14,234 nt of DNA from CAIYXV01 sp035506255 (GTDB taxonomy: Bacteria; Margulisbacteria; WOR-1; XYC2-FULL-46-14; WPAF01): contig DATJPS010000006.1 of NCBI GenBank assembly GCA_035506255.1, positions 1 to 14,234 of the forward strand. Reading direction: 5' to 3'. The position numbers were made by a program, and so were the translations under genes. Every line of letters starts with the position of its first letter. The first letter of the stretch is position 1. The notes under the pieces were generated by a model. It was given only the letters and a program-made list of their open reading frames with translations, was not told the origin of the DNA and did no database searches. This document shows, piece after piece, positions 6,731 through 12,552 of this stretch.

Positions 6731-7366
6731 TCATTCGAACTGGACCGGCAGATTGAGCTCCTTCTTGAGGTTCAGATTGTATTCAATGATCTTCTGCTGA
6801 GCGTAATCGGGCTGGATGTAATGAGCCGGAGACTGATTGAAAGCGGTGATGAAGAATCCTACCACCGTGATCAGGGCCGAGGAGGTGACGAACGAAGAGC
6901 TGGCGGAAAGTCCCGCGCCGCCGATCATCCCCACCAGGCCGACGCCGATGGTGATGTCCCCGAGCAAGCGCATGCCGGATTTTTGATCCTCAACTTTAGA
7001 GATCTTTGACAGATAGTCGTTGTCGCCGACCAGTGACAAAAACTCAAAGTCGGAAAGCTCGCGGATCGCTCCGCGGTAGAGATACCATTCCGTCAGCTCC
7101 TTGGTCTCCGCCTGCGACAGGGAAGAACGGGAAATATCGGTGTTGCTGTACGAATAGTTCTGATTGTAATACGAGCTGGTGTCGATGCTGGTGTTGCTGT
7201 AATTGCGGATCTCGTCGACCGTCCGTTTTTTCGCTTCGAGCCATAATTTACTGTTGCGGTAATAGAGCGCGTTGATGTAGTTCTGGTCCGATGTCTGGTC
7301 ACCCATGGCCGCGAGCGGCAGGAATGCCGAAACGATCAGCGCGAAAATCAAGATCTTGTTCTTCAT
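6731..7366 (-). CDS. Exported protein of unknown function with a C-terminal hydrophobic hairpin
   Basis: Not recognised by family. Residues 1-22 are a classic signal peptide (MKNK, hydrophobic core, then LAAMG with likely cleavage before DQTS). The mature part begins with a charged helix (about 28-53), followed by an Asn/Ser/Tyr-rich tract (about 55-80). A helical region with LSDFEFLSLVGDNDYL follows at about 103-120. Two hydrophobic, Gly/Ser-rich segments at about 134-153 and 157-176 look like a membrane hairpin. The C-terminus (QQKIIEYNLNLKKELNL) resembles the short YN-x-x-L tails seen in many envelope proteins with such hairpins; that resemblance is from memory. The ATG at 7366 lies eight bases after an extended -10 on the minus strand, so its mRNA is probably leaderless. 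It is divergent from the acylphosphatase with only 40 bases between. Confidence 0.65.
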   Translation of the reverse strand: MKNKILIFALIVSAFLPLAAMGDQTSDQNYINALYYRNSKLWLEAKKRTVDEIRNYSNTSIDTSSYYNQNYSYSNTDISRSSLSQAETKELTEWYLYRGAIRELSDFEFLSLVGDNDYLSKISKVEDQKSGMRLLGDITIGVGLVGMIGGAGLSASSSFVTSSALITVVGFFITAFNQSPAHYIQPDYAQQKIIEYNLNLKKELNLPVQFE

Positions 7367-7374
7367 ATTGCTTA

Positions 7375-7383
7375 ATTATACCA
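7375..7383 (-). promoter_or_regulatory. Extended -10 for the exported-protein gene (leaderless type)
   Basis: On the minus strand TGG-TATAAT occupies 7383-7375. Eight bases separate it from the ATG at 7366, and there is no Shine-Dalgarno and no good -35. Transcription would begin at about 7368, at the start codon. Confidence 0.55.
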
Positions 7384-7393
7384 TGATATATGT

Positions 7394-7399
7394 TAAAAT
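7394..7399 (+). promoter_or_regulatory. Candidate -10 for the acylphosphatase gene (leaderless type)
   Basis: TAAAAT at 7394-7399 is followed by seven bases and the ATG at 7407. A TTGCTT at 7368-7373 is the only -35-like sequence, and its 20-base spacer is long. The sequence between -10 and ATG has no Shine-Dalgarno. Confidence 0.4.
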
Positions 7400-7406
7400 C
7401 CGTATT

Positions 7407-7682
7407 ATGGCGGTCAAAAGAGCGGAGGTCGAATATTCAGGCGCGGTGCAGAGGGTGGGCTTCCGATTCACTGCCGAGCGGCTGGCCCGCCGGGCCGGGC
7501 TCTCCGGGTACGTAAAGAACTTGTACAATGGCGGGGTGGAACTGGCGGCGGAGGGGGAAGAAGCGGTGGTCAGAGCGTTTCTTGACGACATCGACGGGGA
7601 GATGGGACGTTATATCGATGGCCGGAGCGTGGAATGGCTTGAGCCAAAAGAAGGTCCCGGCCGTTTTGAAATAAAATTCTAG
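7407..7682 (+). CDS. acyP: Acylphosphatase
   Basis: A 91-residue single-domain acylphosphatase, a small cytoplasmic enzyme that hydrolyses carboxyl-phosphate bonds such as those in acetyl phosphate or carbamoyl phosphate. The signature loop reads VQRVGFR at residues 14-20, with the phosphate-binding Arg20, and the catalytic Asn is Asn38 in GYVKNLYNGGVEL. The usual signature is VQGVGFR, so the Gly is replaced by Arg here; the catalytic residues are intact. The reading frame is open further upstream to 7305, but that part runs back into the opposite-strand gene. The ATG at 7407 gives exactly the family length and has a -10 seven bases upstream. The fibre gene starts 62 bases downstream and has its own promoter. 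Confidence 0.92.
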   Translation: MAVKRAEVEYSGAVQRVGFRFTAERLARRAGLSGYVKNLYNGGVELAAEGEEAVVRAFLDDIDGEMGRYIDGRSVEWLEPKEGPGRFEIKF

Positions 7683-7710
7683 TTGCAATGGGAAGGATTC
7701 AGGTTAAAAT
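7683..7710 (+). promoter_or_regulatory. Promoter of the fibre/flavin-reductase pair
   Basis: TTGCAA (7683-7688), a 16-base spacer and TAAAAT (7705-7710). Transcription near 7717 would leave a leader of about 28 bases containing GGAGG at 7731-7735, nine bases before the ATG at 7745. This is a conventional leadered arrangement and decides the start codon. Confidence 0.5.
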
Positions 7711-7744
7711 AGGCACAGGTCTGGAATTTCGGAGGGCATTACAG

Positions 7745-9682
7745 ATGAAAAATATCTGCCTGGTCTCGCTGGCCGTGCTCCTGTTCTCCATCCCCTGTAT
7801 CGCCGCCAACGTCAACGTTCTCCTTGACAGCAGTGACGGTTCGTCCGCGCTTATCGTTAACGACAATATTGGCAACCGGGTCGCATCCTTCGATTCCACC
7901 GGCGGTCTAACGGCAAATTCCAGAGCGCAAATCGGCCCCAATGCTTCCGCTACTGGCAGCTACGCTTTGGCCATGGGCCCCAGCTCAGTTGCGAGCAAGA
8001 ACACTTCGGTCGCGATCGGTTTCCAGTGTACCTCTTCCGGCAATCAGGCGGTAGCGATCGGTAAATCCTGCAGTGCTTCCGGTTCTAACTCGCTGGCTCT
8101 GCTTGGCGGGCGGGCCGATGCCGGCAGCGCGATCGCGATTGGGAGCGGGGTTTTGGCGGAAGGTACCTTTTCCATGGCATTGGGTACGAATGTGTCGGCG
8201 GCAGCGGACCGTTCTTTTGTGATCGGCCGGGTCCAGAGCGGATTGCTTGTAAACAATCTTCCCGATTCGCTGGCGGTCGGGTTCGGCGGGACCAGCCCGA
8301 TATTCATGGTCAGCGGGGAAGGGGTTTCCGGCGCGGTCGGTATCGGCACCACCAACCTGGCCAACCGTTTTCAGGTGGCAACGAAAGAAGGGGCTTCGAA
8401 CTTTATCGTAAAGAACTCCGGTTCCGTCGGCATCGGGACCTCCAATCCGTCGGGGGCGTTTGAAGTGATGACAAAAGAGGGCGTATCGGACCTCAAGATC
8501 GACAATTCAGGAAATCTCCTGGCGGCCGGGAATGTGGGACTAGGGGCCGCGAATCCGGTAAACCGGCTTGATGTAAGCGGCGGGATCGTGATCGGTGCTC
8601 CGTATGCGGGGGCCAGCACGGCGCCGTCGGACGGAGCTCTGATCAAGGGGAAATTGGGGATTGGGACCACCAACCCACAGGGAAAGCTGCATGTGGCGGT
8701 GACAGAAGCCCGGGCCGATCTGGTTGTCGATGACGCTACCGGGAGGGTCAGCCTCGGAATATTGAACCCGCAGAACACATTGGATGTCGGCGGTCCCGCC
8801 AATCTTGGGAACGCGGTCTTCGGGCGTTCTTATTCCGGTTCGGTGGCCGCACCGTCAGATAGCGTTCTGGTCGAGAACAAGCTGGGGATCGGCACAACGG
8901 CCCCGAGGTACGCATTTGACGCATACCGGGACAACCCCACCGCCGGCTTCGGTCTTGATTATCCGGTCTGCCTGGGGAGTAATTATATCGGTTTTAACAA
9001 TTATTACAACAGCAGCTGGTCATATGCTCAGACGACCGGATATGTTGCGAATATTTATCATTTTCAGTCTGACGGAAGGATCGGTTTCCGAACAACGCCT
9101 GCGGTCATCACCGGTGGCGGTTCGACCAGCTGGACGGAAGCGATGACCATCGCCAGGAACGCGAACGTCGGTATCGCAAATTCCGGGCCGGCCGTTACGT
9201 TCGAGGTAGGTTCCGGCCACGCACTGGCGGTGAACGCGGCGACCGGGAAAGTCGGGATTGGGACTACCAGCCCGGCCACGGCTCTCGATGTCGGCGCTAA
9301 TCATACCCTGGCAGCAAATACGACAACGGGGCGTGTCGGTATCGGGACGTCGAACCCGCAATCGAGCCTGGAAGTTAACGGCGCCATCGCTACTAAAGTG
9401 ACGACCGCCAGCGGAAGTTATGCGATGACGGACAGCGACAGCATCGTGCTGGTGAGCAGCGGGACGGGATGCACGATAACCCTCCCGGCCGTTAAGACCG
9501 GAAAGATCGTTTACATCAAGTTCTATAATCCCGGCGCGTTCACTTACAATGTCACGACTTCAGGGGGAGCGCTGATCGATAACCTTTCACCTACCTATAA
9601 TTTTACCGGATCGTACCGTCGCGGCGTCATTCTGGCTTCCAACGGGACCGGATGGTTCGTGATGGCGGAGACACAGCAATGA
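7745..9682 (+). CDS. Secreted trimeric-fibre-like protein with YadA-head and GIGT-P repeats
   Basis: This is a 645-residue exported surface or structural fibre. The signal peptide is residues 1-20, cleaved after CIA. Residues about 61-162 are YadA-like head repeats, each with an ALAMG/VAIG/AIAIG strand and an ASG-type turn, which form left-handed beta-rolls in trimeric adhesins. From about 198 to 545 come roughly nine copies of a (V/L)GIGTxxPxxxLxV motif (at about 198, 228, 263, 304, 335, 380, 475, 503 and 531), familiar from tail-fibre-like and surface proteins. A paired block (IGAPYAGASTAPSDGALI at 283 and FGRSYSGSVAAPSDSVLV at 359) shows internal duplication. Residues 550-645 are a beta-rich cap (CTITLPA, IKFYNPG, YNVTTSGGALID). 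There is no YadA membrane anchor and no S74 chaperone domain. The ATG at 7745 is supported by the Shine-Dalgarno; a frame-open codon at 7688 was rejected. The role (adhesion, sheath or injection structure) is unknown. Confidence 0.8.
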   Translation: MKNICLVSLAVLLFSIPCIAANVNVLLDSSDGSSALIVNDNIGNRVASFDSTGGLTANSRAQIGPNASATGSYALAMGPSSVASKNTSVAIGFQCTSSGNQAVAIGKSCSASGSNSLALLGGRADAGSAIAIGSGVLAEGTFSMALGTNVSAAADRSFVIGRVQSGLLVNNLPDSLAVGFGGTSPIFMVSGEGVSGAVGIGTTNLANRFQVATKEGASNFIVKNSGSVGIGTSNPSGAFEVMTKEGVSDLKIDNSGNLLAAGNVGLGAANPVNRLDVSGGIVIGAPYAGASTAPSDGALIKGKLGIGTTNPQGKLHVAVTEARADLVVDDATGRVSLGILNPQNTLDVGGPANLGNAVFGRSYSGSVAAPSDSVLVENKLGIGTTAPRYAFDAYRDNPTAGFGLDYPVCLGSNYIGFNNYYNSSWSYAQTTGYVANIYHFQSDGRIGFRTTPAVITGGGSTSWTEAMTIARNANVGIANSGPAVTFEVGSGHALAVNAATGKVGIGTTSPATALDVGANHTLAANTTTGRVGIGTSNPQSSLEVNGAIATKVTTASGSYAMTDSDSIVLVSSGTGCTITLPAVKTGKIVYIKFYNPGAFTYNVTTSGGALIDNLSPTYNFTGSYRRGVILASNGTGWFVMAETQQ

Positions 9683-10200
9683 CAAGGTCTAAATTCCCAT
9701 TGTCCCAGGTTTACACCGTGCTCGAGCCCGGCGCGGTGGTGCTGATCGGCTCCCGGCTGGGGGATAAAATCAACCTGATGCCGATCAGCTGGAAGACAAT
9801 GCTCGATTTCGATCCGCCGATAGTCGGCTGCTGCATCGGGGACCACAGCTATACTTTCGGGATGGTCAAAAAGTCAAAAGAATTTACTATGAACATTCCC
9901 GCCGCGGGCTTGTTGAAAAATGTCTACGCCAGCGGCCAGGTGTCGGGGAGGGCGGTCGATAAGTTCAATAAATTCGGCTTTACGGCCGTGCCGGGGTCCA
10001 AAGTGAAAGCCCCTCTGATCAAGGAGTGTTTCATCAATCTGGAATGCAAGGTCGTTAATGCTCAGTTGGTGGATAAATACAACTTTTTTGTCGTCAAGGT
10101 GGTGGCCGCCTGGATCGACCGGGCGGCGAAGCACGCCCACGCCGTCCGCCACATTTCCGGTAAAAAGTTCATGATCGACGGGAAAACGGTCTCGATCTAG
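9679..10200 (+). CDS. Flavin-reductase-like (FMN-binding split-barrel) protein
   Basis: A 173-residue protein of the flavin reductase-like/DIM6-NTAB family, which binds FMN and in characterised members reduces free flavin with NAD(P)H or handles other redox substrates. Family features are the opening VYTVLEPGAVVLIGS strand, NLMPISW (32-38), the DPPIVGCCIGDHSYTFGMVKKSKEF region (split here as DPPIVGCCIG, 45-54, and DHSYTFGMVKKSKEF, 55-69) and NIPAAGLL. The C-terminal half (FINLECKVVNAQLV, FFVVKVVAAW) is the second half of the barrel. It has an unusual double Cys at 51-52. The ATG overlaps the stop of the fibre gene (ATGA) and has GGAG at 9667-9670, so the two are translationally coupled. A functional link between a flavoprotein and a fibre is not obvious. 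It ends three bases from the convergent rescue-factor gene. Confidence 0.87.
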   Translation: MTRSKFPLSQVYTVLEPGAVVLIGSRLGDKINLMPISWKTMLDFDPPIVGCCIGDHSYTFGMVKKSKEFTMNIPAAGLLKNVYASGQVSGRAVDKFNKFGFTAVPGSKVKAPLIKECFINLECKVVNAQLVDKYNFFVVKVVAAWIDRAAKHAHAVRHISGKKFMIDGKTVSI

Positions 10201-10203
10201 CTT

Positions 10204-10611
10204 TCATTCAAGCTCGAAGTCCGCCCGGCGCATGGATTTTTTCGCCGAGACGATCTTTTTATCCCGCAGCATCTTCTCTTTTGCCCGTTTTGAACGCTTT
10301 CGCTTCTGCCGCCGGATCTTTTCGATCTCTTTCCGCTTCGCGCTTTTTTCGCCCAACAGCTTGCTTTCGATCTTGTCGGCCAGCAGGCGCCAGGCGAGGA
10401 AGCGGTTGAGCACCTGCGAACGTTCACGCGACATTTTAACCTCGATCCCGGTCGGCACGTGTTTAAGATAGACGCAGGTCGCGGCCTTGTTCGTATATTG
10501 GCCGCCGGGCCCTGACGAGCGGATGAACTTTTCGATCACATCGTGCCTGAATATCCCAAGCCGCGCCAGCCGCATCTCGAGCTCTTTTTGTTTTCCGGGA
10601 TTAGCGCTCAT
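10204..10611 (-). CDS. Class I release-factor-like GGQ protein (ribosome rescue / peptidyl-tRNA hydrolysis)
   Basis: A 135-residue protein with only the catalytic domain of bacterial release factors. The GGQ motif lies at residues 36-38 in SSGPGGQYTNK, where the Gln contacts the peptidyl-tRNA ester bond. Full release factors have additional codon-recognition domains, which are absent. Like ArfB (YaeJ) or mitochondrial mtRF-R/C12orf65-type proteins, it should free peptidyl-tRNA from stalled ribosomes or split large subunits. The C-terminal tail (about 83-130) is long and strongly basic (RRQKRKRSKRAKEK, KKSMRR), consistent with RNA or ribosome binding. I use the ATG at 10611 because a TATAAT on the minus strand lies six bases before it; the upstream ATG at 10626 lies on the far side of that -10. 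The choice between the ArfB and mtRF-R subtypes is not settled from sequence alone. Confidence 0.87.
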   Translation of the reverse strand: MSANPGKQKELEMRLARLGIFRHDVIEKFIRSSGPGGQYTNKAATCVYLKHVPTGIEVKMSRERSQVLNRFLAWRLLADKIESKLLGEKSAKRKEIEKIRRQKRKRSKRAKEKMLRDKKIVSAKKSMRRADFELE

Positions 10612-10617
10612 GCTTAC

Positions 10618-10623
10618 ATTATA
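10618..10623 (-). promoter_or_regulatory. -10 for the rescue-factor gene (leaderless type)
   Basis: A perfect TATAAT on the minus strand lies six bases before the ATG at 10611, with no Shine-Dalgarno and only a poor -35. Initiation would fall on or next to the A of the start codon. Confidence 0.5.
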
Positions 10624-10630
10624 CATTAGT

Positions 10631-10659
10631 TTGCCATGGCGGGAACGCTCTGATAGAAT
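10631..10659 (+). promoter_or_regulatory. Sigma-70-type promoter of the MFS gene (leaderless)
   Basis: TTGCCA (10631-10636), exactly 17 bases, then TAGAAT (10654-10659). The expected start, seven bases after the -10, is position 10666, the A of the second ATG. That makes 10666 rather than 10660 the likely start codon and the mRNA leaderless. Confidence 0.6.
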
Positions 10660-10665
10660 ATGCCC

Positions 10666-11859
10666 ATGAATACGGAAAAAAAGAACATATTCTGGTTGGG
10701 AATGACCAGCCTGCTGACCGACGCCTCATCTGAAATGGTGATGTCGCTCCTTCCGCTTTTCCTGGTGGACCTGGGAGCGTCAAAGACGATGGTCGGCCTG
10801 ATCGAAGGGGTGGCGGAAGCGACCGCCAGCATTTTTAAGGCGGTATCCGGCTGGATCTCCGACCGGTTGCAGGCGCGCAAGGGGCTGGTCGTTATCGGCT
10901 ACACGCTCTCCACCATCGTAAAACCGTTCATTGCGCTGGCCAATACCTGGTACCAGGTGCTGGCAGTCCGCTTTGTGGACCGGATCGGGAAAGGAGTTCG
11001 CAACGCGCCGCGCGACGCCTTGATCGCAGACTCCGTTCCCGAGAACGAGTGGGGGACCGCATTTGGTATCCAAAGCGGAATGGACACCGCCGGGGCGGTG
11101 ATCGGGACGCTGATCGCCTCGGCCATGATATTCTTTTTCGGTAAATACACCCATATGCCGGTACTTTCCCAGTACCGGACGATATTCTGGTTCTCGGTCA
11201 TCCCCGGCGTCCTTTCGGTCCTGACGGTCGCGATCTTCGTTAAGGATGTGGCAAGCAAAGGGTTCGAGAAGAAGACCGCCGGGGTCAAACTCTCGTCCCT
11301 GGGGGTGAACTTCCGGAACTTCATGATCGTGGCGGCGATATTCGAGTTCTCGAACTTTAGCTATGCCATCTTCATCCTCCGGGCCAAGAACCTGGGGGTG
11401 GCCCTGGCGCTGATCCCGATCATCTACCTGGTCTATAACATTATATATAGCGCGCTGGCCCAGCCGCTCGGGGTAGTGGCCGACCGGATCGGGAAGAAAT
11501 CGGTTATCTTTTCCGGTTACCTGATCTCGGCACTGATGTGCTTCGGCTTCGCTTACGCTTTCGATCCCCTGCACGCCTGGGCCCTTTTCATTATATATGG
11601 GGTGGCCATGGCCATTACCCAGACCACTCCGAGGGCGCTGCTGGCCGACCTGATCGCGCCGGAAATGAGAGGTACCGCTTATGGAGCTTATTACACTCTG
11701 ATCGGGCTGGTCGCTCTGCCGACCTCGGCCATTGCCGGTTTCCTGTGGGACCGTTTTACCCCGCAGGCGGCGTTCATGTACGGTTCTGGTATGGCATTTA
11801 TAGCGGCGCTGGCGCTTTTTTTCCTTATACCCGCTAAACCCAAATTGACAACCAAATAA
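10666..11859 (+). CDS. Major facilitator superfamily transporter
   Basis: An inner-membrane MFS permease of 397 residues with about 12 hydrophobic segments, the normal size and layout. The loop-2/3 signature GWISDRLQARKG is at 62-73, and its second-half counterpart GVVADRIGKKSV is at 269-280. DRIGKGVRNAPRDALIAD at 105-122 is a strongly conserved block of one MFS subgroup, and TPRALLADLI at 321-330 repeats its core in the second half, as expected from the internal duplication of the fold. Helix 1 contains the motif SLLTDASSEMV. The substrate cannot be read from sequence; export of a small molecule or metal ion is possible but unproven. It is divergent from the rescue-factor gene and is followed after 24 bases by the DUF177 gene, which has its own promoter overlapping this gene's 3' end. 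Confidence 0.9.
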   Translation: MNTEKKNIFWLGMTSLLTDASSEMVMSLLPLFLVDLGASKTMVGLIEGVAEATASIFKAVSGWISDRLQARKGLVVIGYTLSTIVKPFIALANTWYQVLAVRFVDRIGKGVRNAPRDALIADSVPENEWGTAFGIQSGMDTAGAVIGTLIASAMIFFFGKYTHMPVLSQYRTIFWFSVIPGVLSVLTVAIFVKDVASKGFEKKTAGVKLSSLGVNFRNFMIVAAIFEFSNFSYAIFILRAKNLGVALALIPIIYLVYNIIYSALAQPLGVVADRIGKKSVIFSGYLISALMCFGFAYAFDPLHAWALFIIYGVAMAITQTTPRALLADLIAPEMRGTAYGAYYTLIGLVALPTSAIAGFLWDRFTPQAAFMYGSGMAFIAALALFFLIPAKPKLTTK

Positions 11860-11873
11860 TAAACAAATATAAT
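11845..11873 (+). promoter_or_regulatory. Full-consensus sigma-70 promoter of the yceD-rpmF-plsX-fabH operon
   Basis: TTGACA (11845-11850), a 17-base spacer and TATAAT (11868-11873) match the consensus perfectly. The -35 is inside the last codons of the MFS gene and the -10 lies after its stop. A start near 11880 leaves a leader of about four bases before the GTG at 11884. No Shine-Dalgarno is present. Confidence 0.75.
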
Positions 11874-11883
11874 TGATTCCGTC

Positions 11884-12327
11884 GTGCCCATTAGAATTGA
11901 TATCTCCCCGCTGTTGAAGAGCGTGGGAAGGTCCGTCGAGATCGACGAGACGGAAGAAGTTTCGTATCCCGATGATAACCTGGTCCTGACCGCCCCGGTG
12001 CGGGTGACCGGCAAGTTCACCAATGTGGGGGCGACGGTCCTTTTCGAAGGCAGGGTCAGGACAAAGGTGCGGTTGAACTGCTCCCGCTGTCTTACGGATT
12101 TTGACCAACCGGTCGATATCGACCTCGAAGAGGAGTACAGCATAAAACCTCCCAGAACCCCGGCGGGGGTAAAAGAGGTCAAGCTGACGGGAAAGGATTT
12201 CGTGTTCGCGGTAGATGGCGATAACACGATCGACCTTTCGGAAGTGGTCCGGCAGAACATCCTGACCGGGCTTCCGATCCAGCCGATCTGCGGCAAGCTT
12301 TGTCCCGGTCCGGAAATAGAGAAATAA
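11884..12327 (+). CDS. yceD: DUF177/YceD family protein, large ribosomal subunit RNA accumulation
   Basis: A 147-residue member of DUF177 (YceD), a cytoplasmic protein linked to 23S rRNA accumulation and almost always encoded just before rpmF. Cys pairs are at residues 66/69 (LNCSRCLTDF) and 136/140 (PICGKLCPG), a potential zinc site. The Asp/Glu-rich stretch (DIDLEEEYSI) and the terminal DNTIDLSEVVRQNILTGLP segment match the family. The tail is short: it stops seven residues after the CxxxC, where many members continue to CxxCG. The start is a GTG, ten bases after the -10. The stop is 12 bases before rpmF and is overlapped by that gene's Shine-Dalgarno. Confidence 0.85.
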   Translation: MPIRIDISPLLKSVGRSVEIDETEEVSYPDDNLVLTAPVRVTGKFTNVGATVLFEGRVRTKVRLNCSRCLTDFDQPVDIDLEEEYSIKPPRTPAGVKEVKLTGKDFVFAVDGDNTIDLSEVVRQNILTGLPIQPICGKLCPGPEIEK

Positions 12328-12339
12328 GGAGGATCCACA

Positions 12340-12546
12340 ATGCCAGTTCCAAAAAAAAGACACTCCAGATCAAGGCAGGGGAAGAGACGGTCCGAGAATT
12401 TTCGCGCTCACCTGACCGGCGTTTCCAAATGCCCCGCCTGCGGAGCTCCGACCTTGCCCCACCAGGCCTGTCCCGCCTGCGGCAGCTATAAAGGCCGCGC
12501 GGTGGTAAAGGTCAAGGCAAAAACAAAAAAAGGCAAGAAGGAGTAA
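12340..12546 (+). CDS. rpmF: 50S ribosomal protein L32
   Basis: A 68-residue L32 protein of the large ribosomal subunit. It has the family N-terminus MPVPKKRHSRSRQGKRR and a zinc-ribbon of four Cys (31, 34, 44, 47) in CPACG and CPACG pairs. The tail is basic (KVKAKTKKGKK). A strong AAGGAGG at 12326-12332, overlapping the preceding stop, lies seven bases before the ATG. The position between yceD and plsX is the classical conserved order. Confidence 0.96.
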   Translation: MPVPKKRHSRSRQGKRRSENFRAHLTGVSKCPACGAPTLPHQACPACGSYKGRAVVKVKAKTKKGKKE

Positions 12547-12552
12547 TCCCAG

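Noticed and set aside
7305..7406. Long upstream extension of the acylphosphatase frame
   Set aside because: It runs antisense into the exported-protein gene and exceeds the family length.
7688..7744. Upstream start of the fibre gene at 7688
   Set aside because: It lies within the promoter, lacks a Shine-Dalgarno, and would place 19 residues before a perfect signal peptide.
8330..9370. CRISPR-like repeats in the fibre gene region
   Set aside because: The repeats are protein-level GIGT motifs of irregular spacing within an open frame, not identical repeats with unique spacers.
12326..12332. A possible promoter at the AAGGAGG before rpmF
   Set aside because: It is the Shine-Dalgarno of rpmF inside the operon, and no -10/-35 pair is seen there.
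10780..12363. A 527-residue open frame on the minus strand across the MFS and yceD genes
   Set aside because: It spans two recognised plus-strand genes, has no family features, and arises from GC-rich codon third positions.
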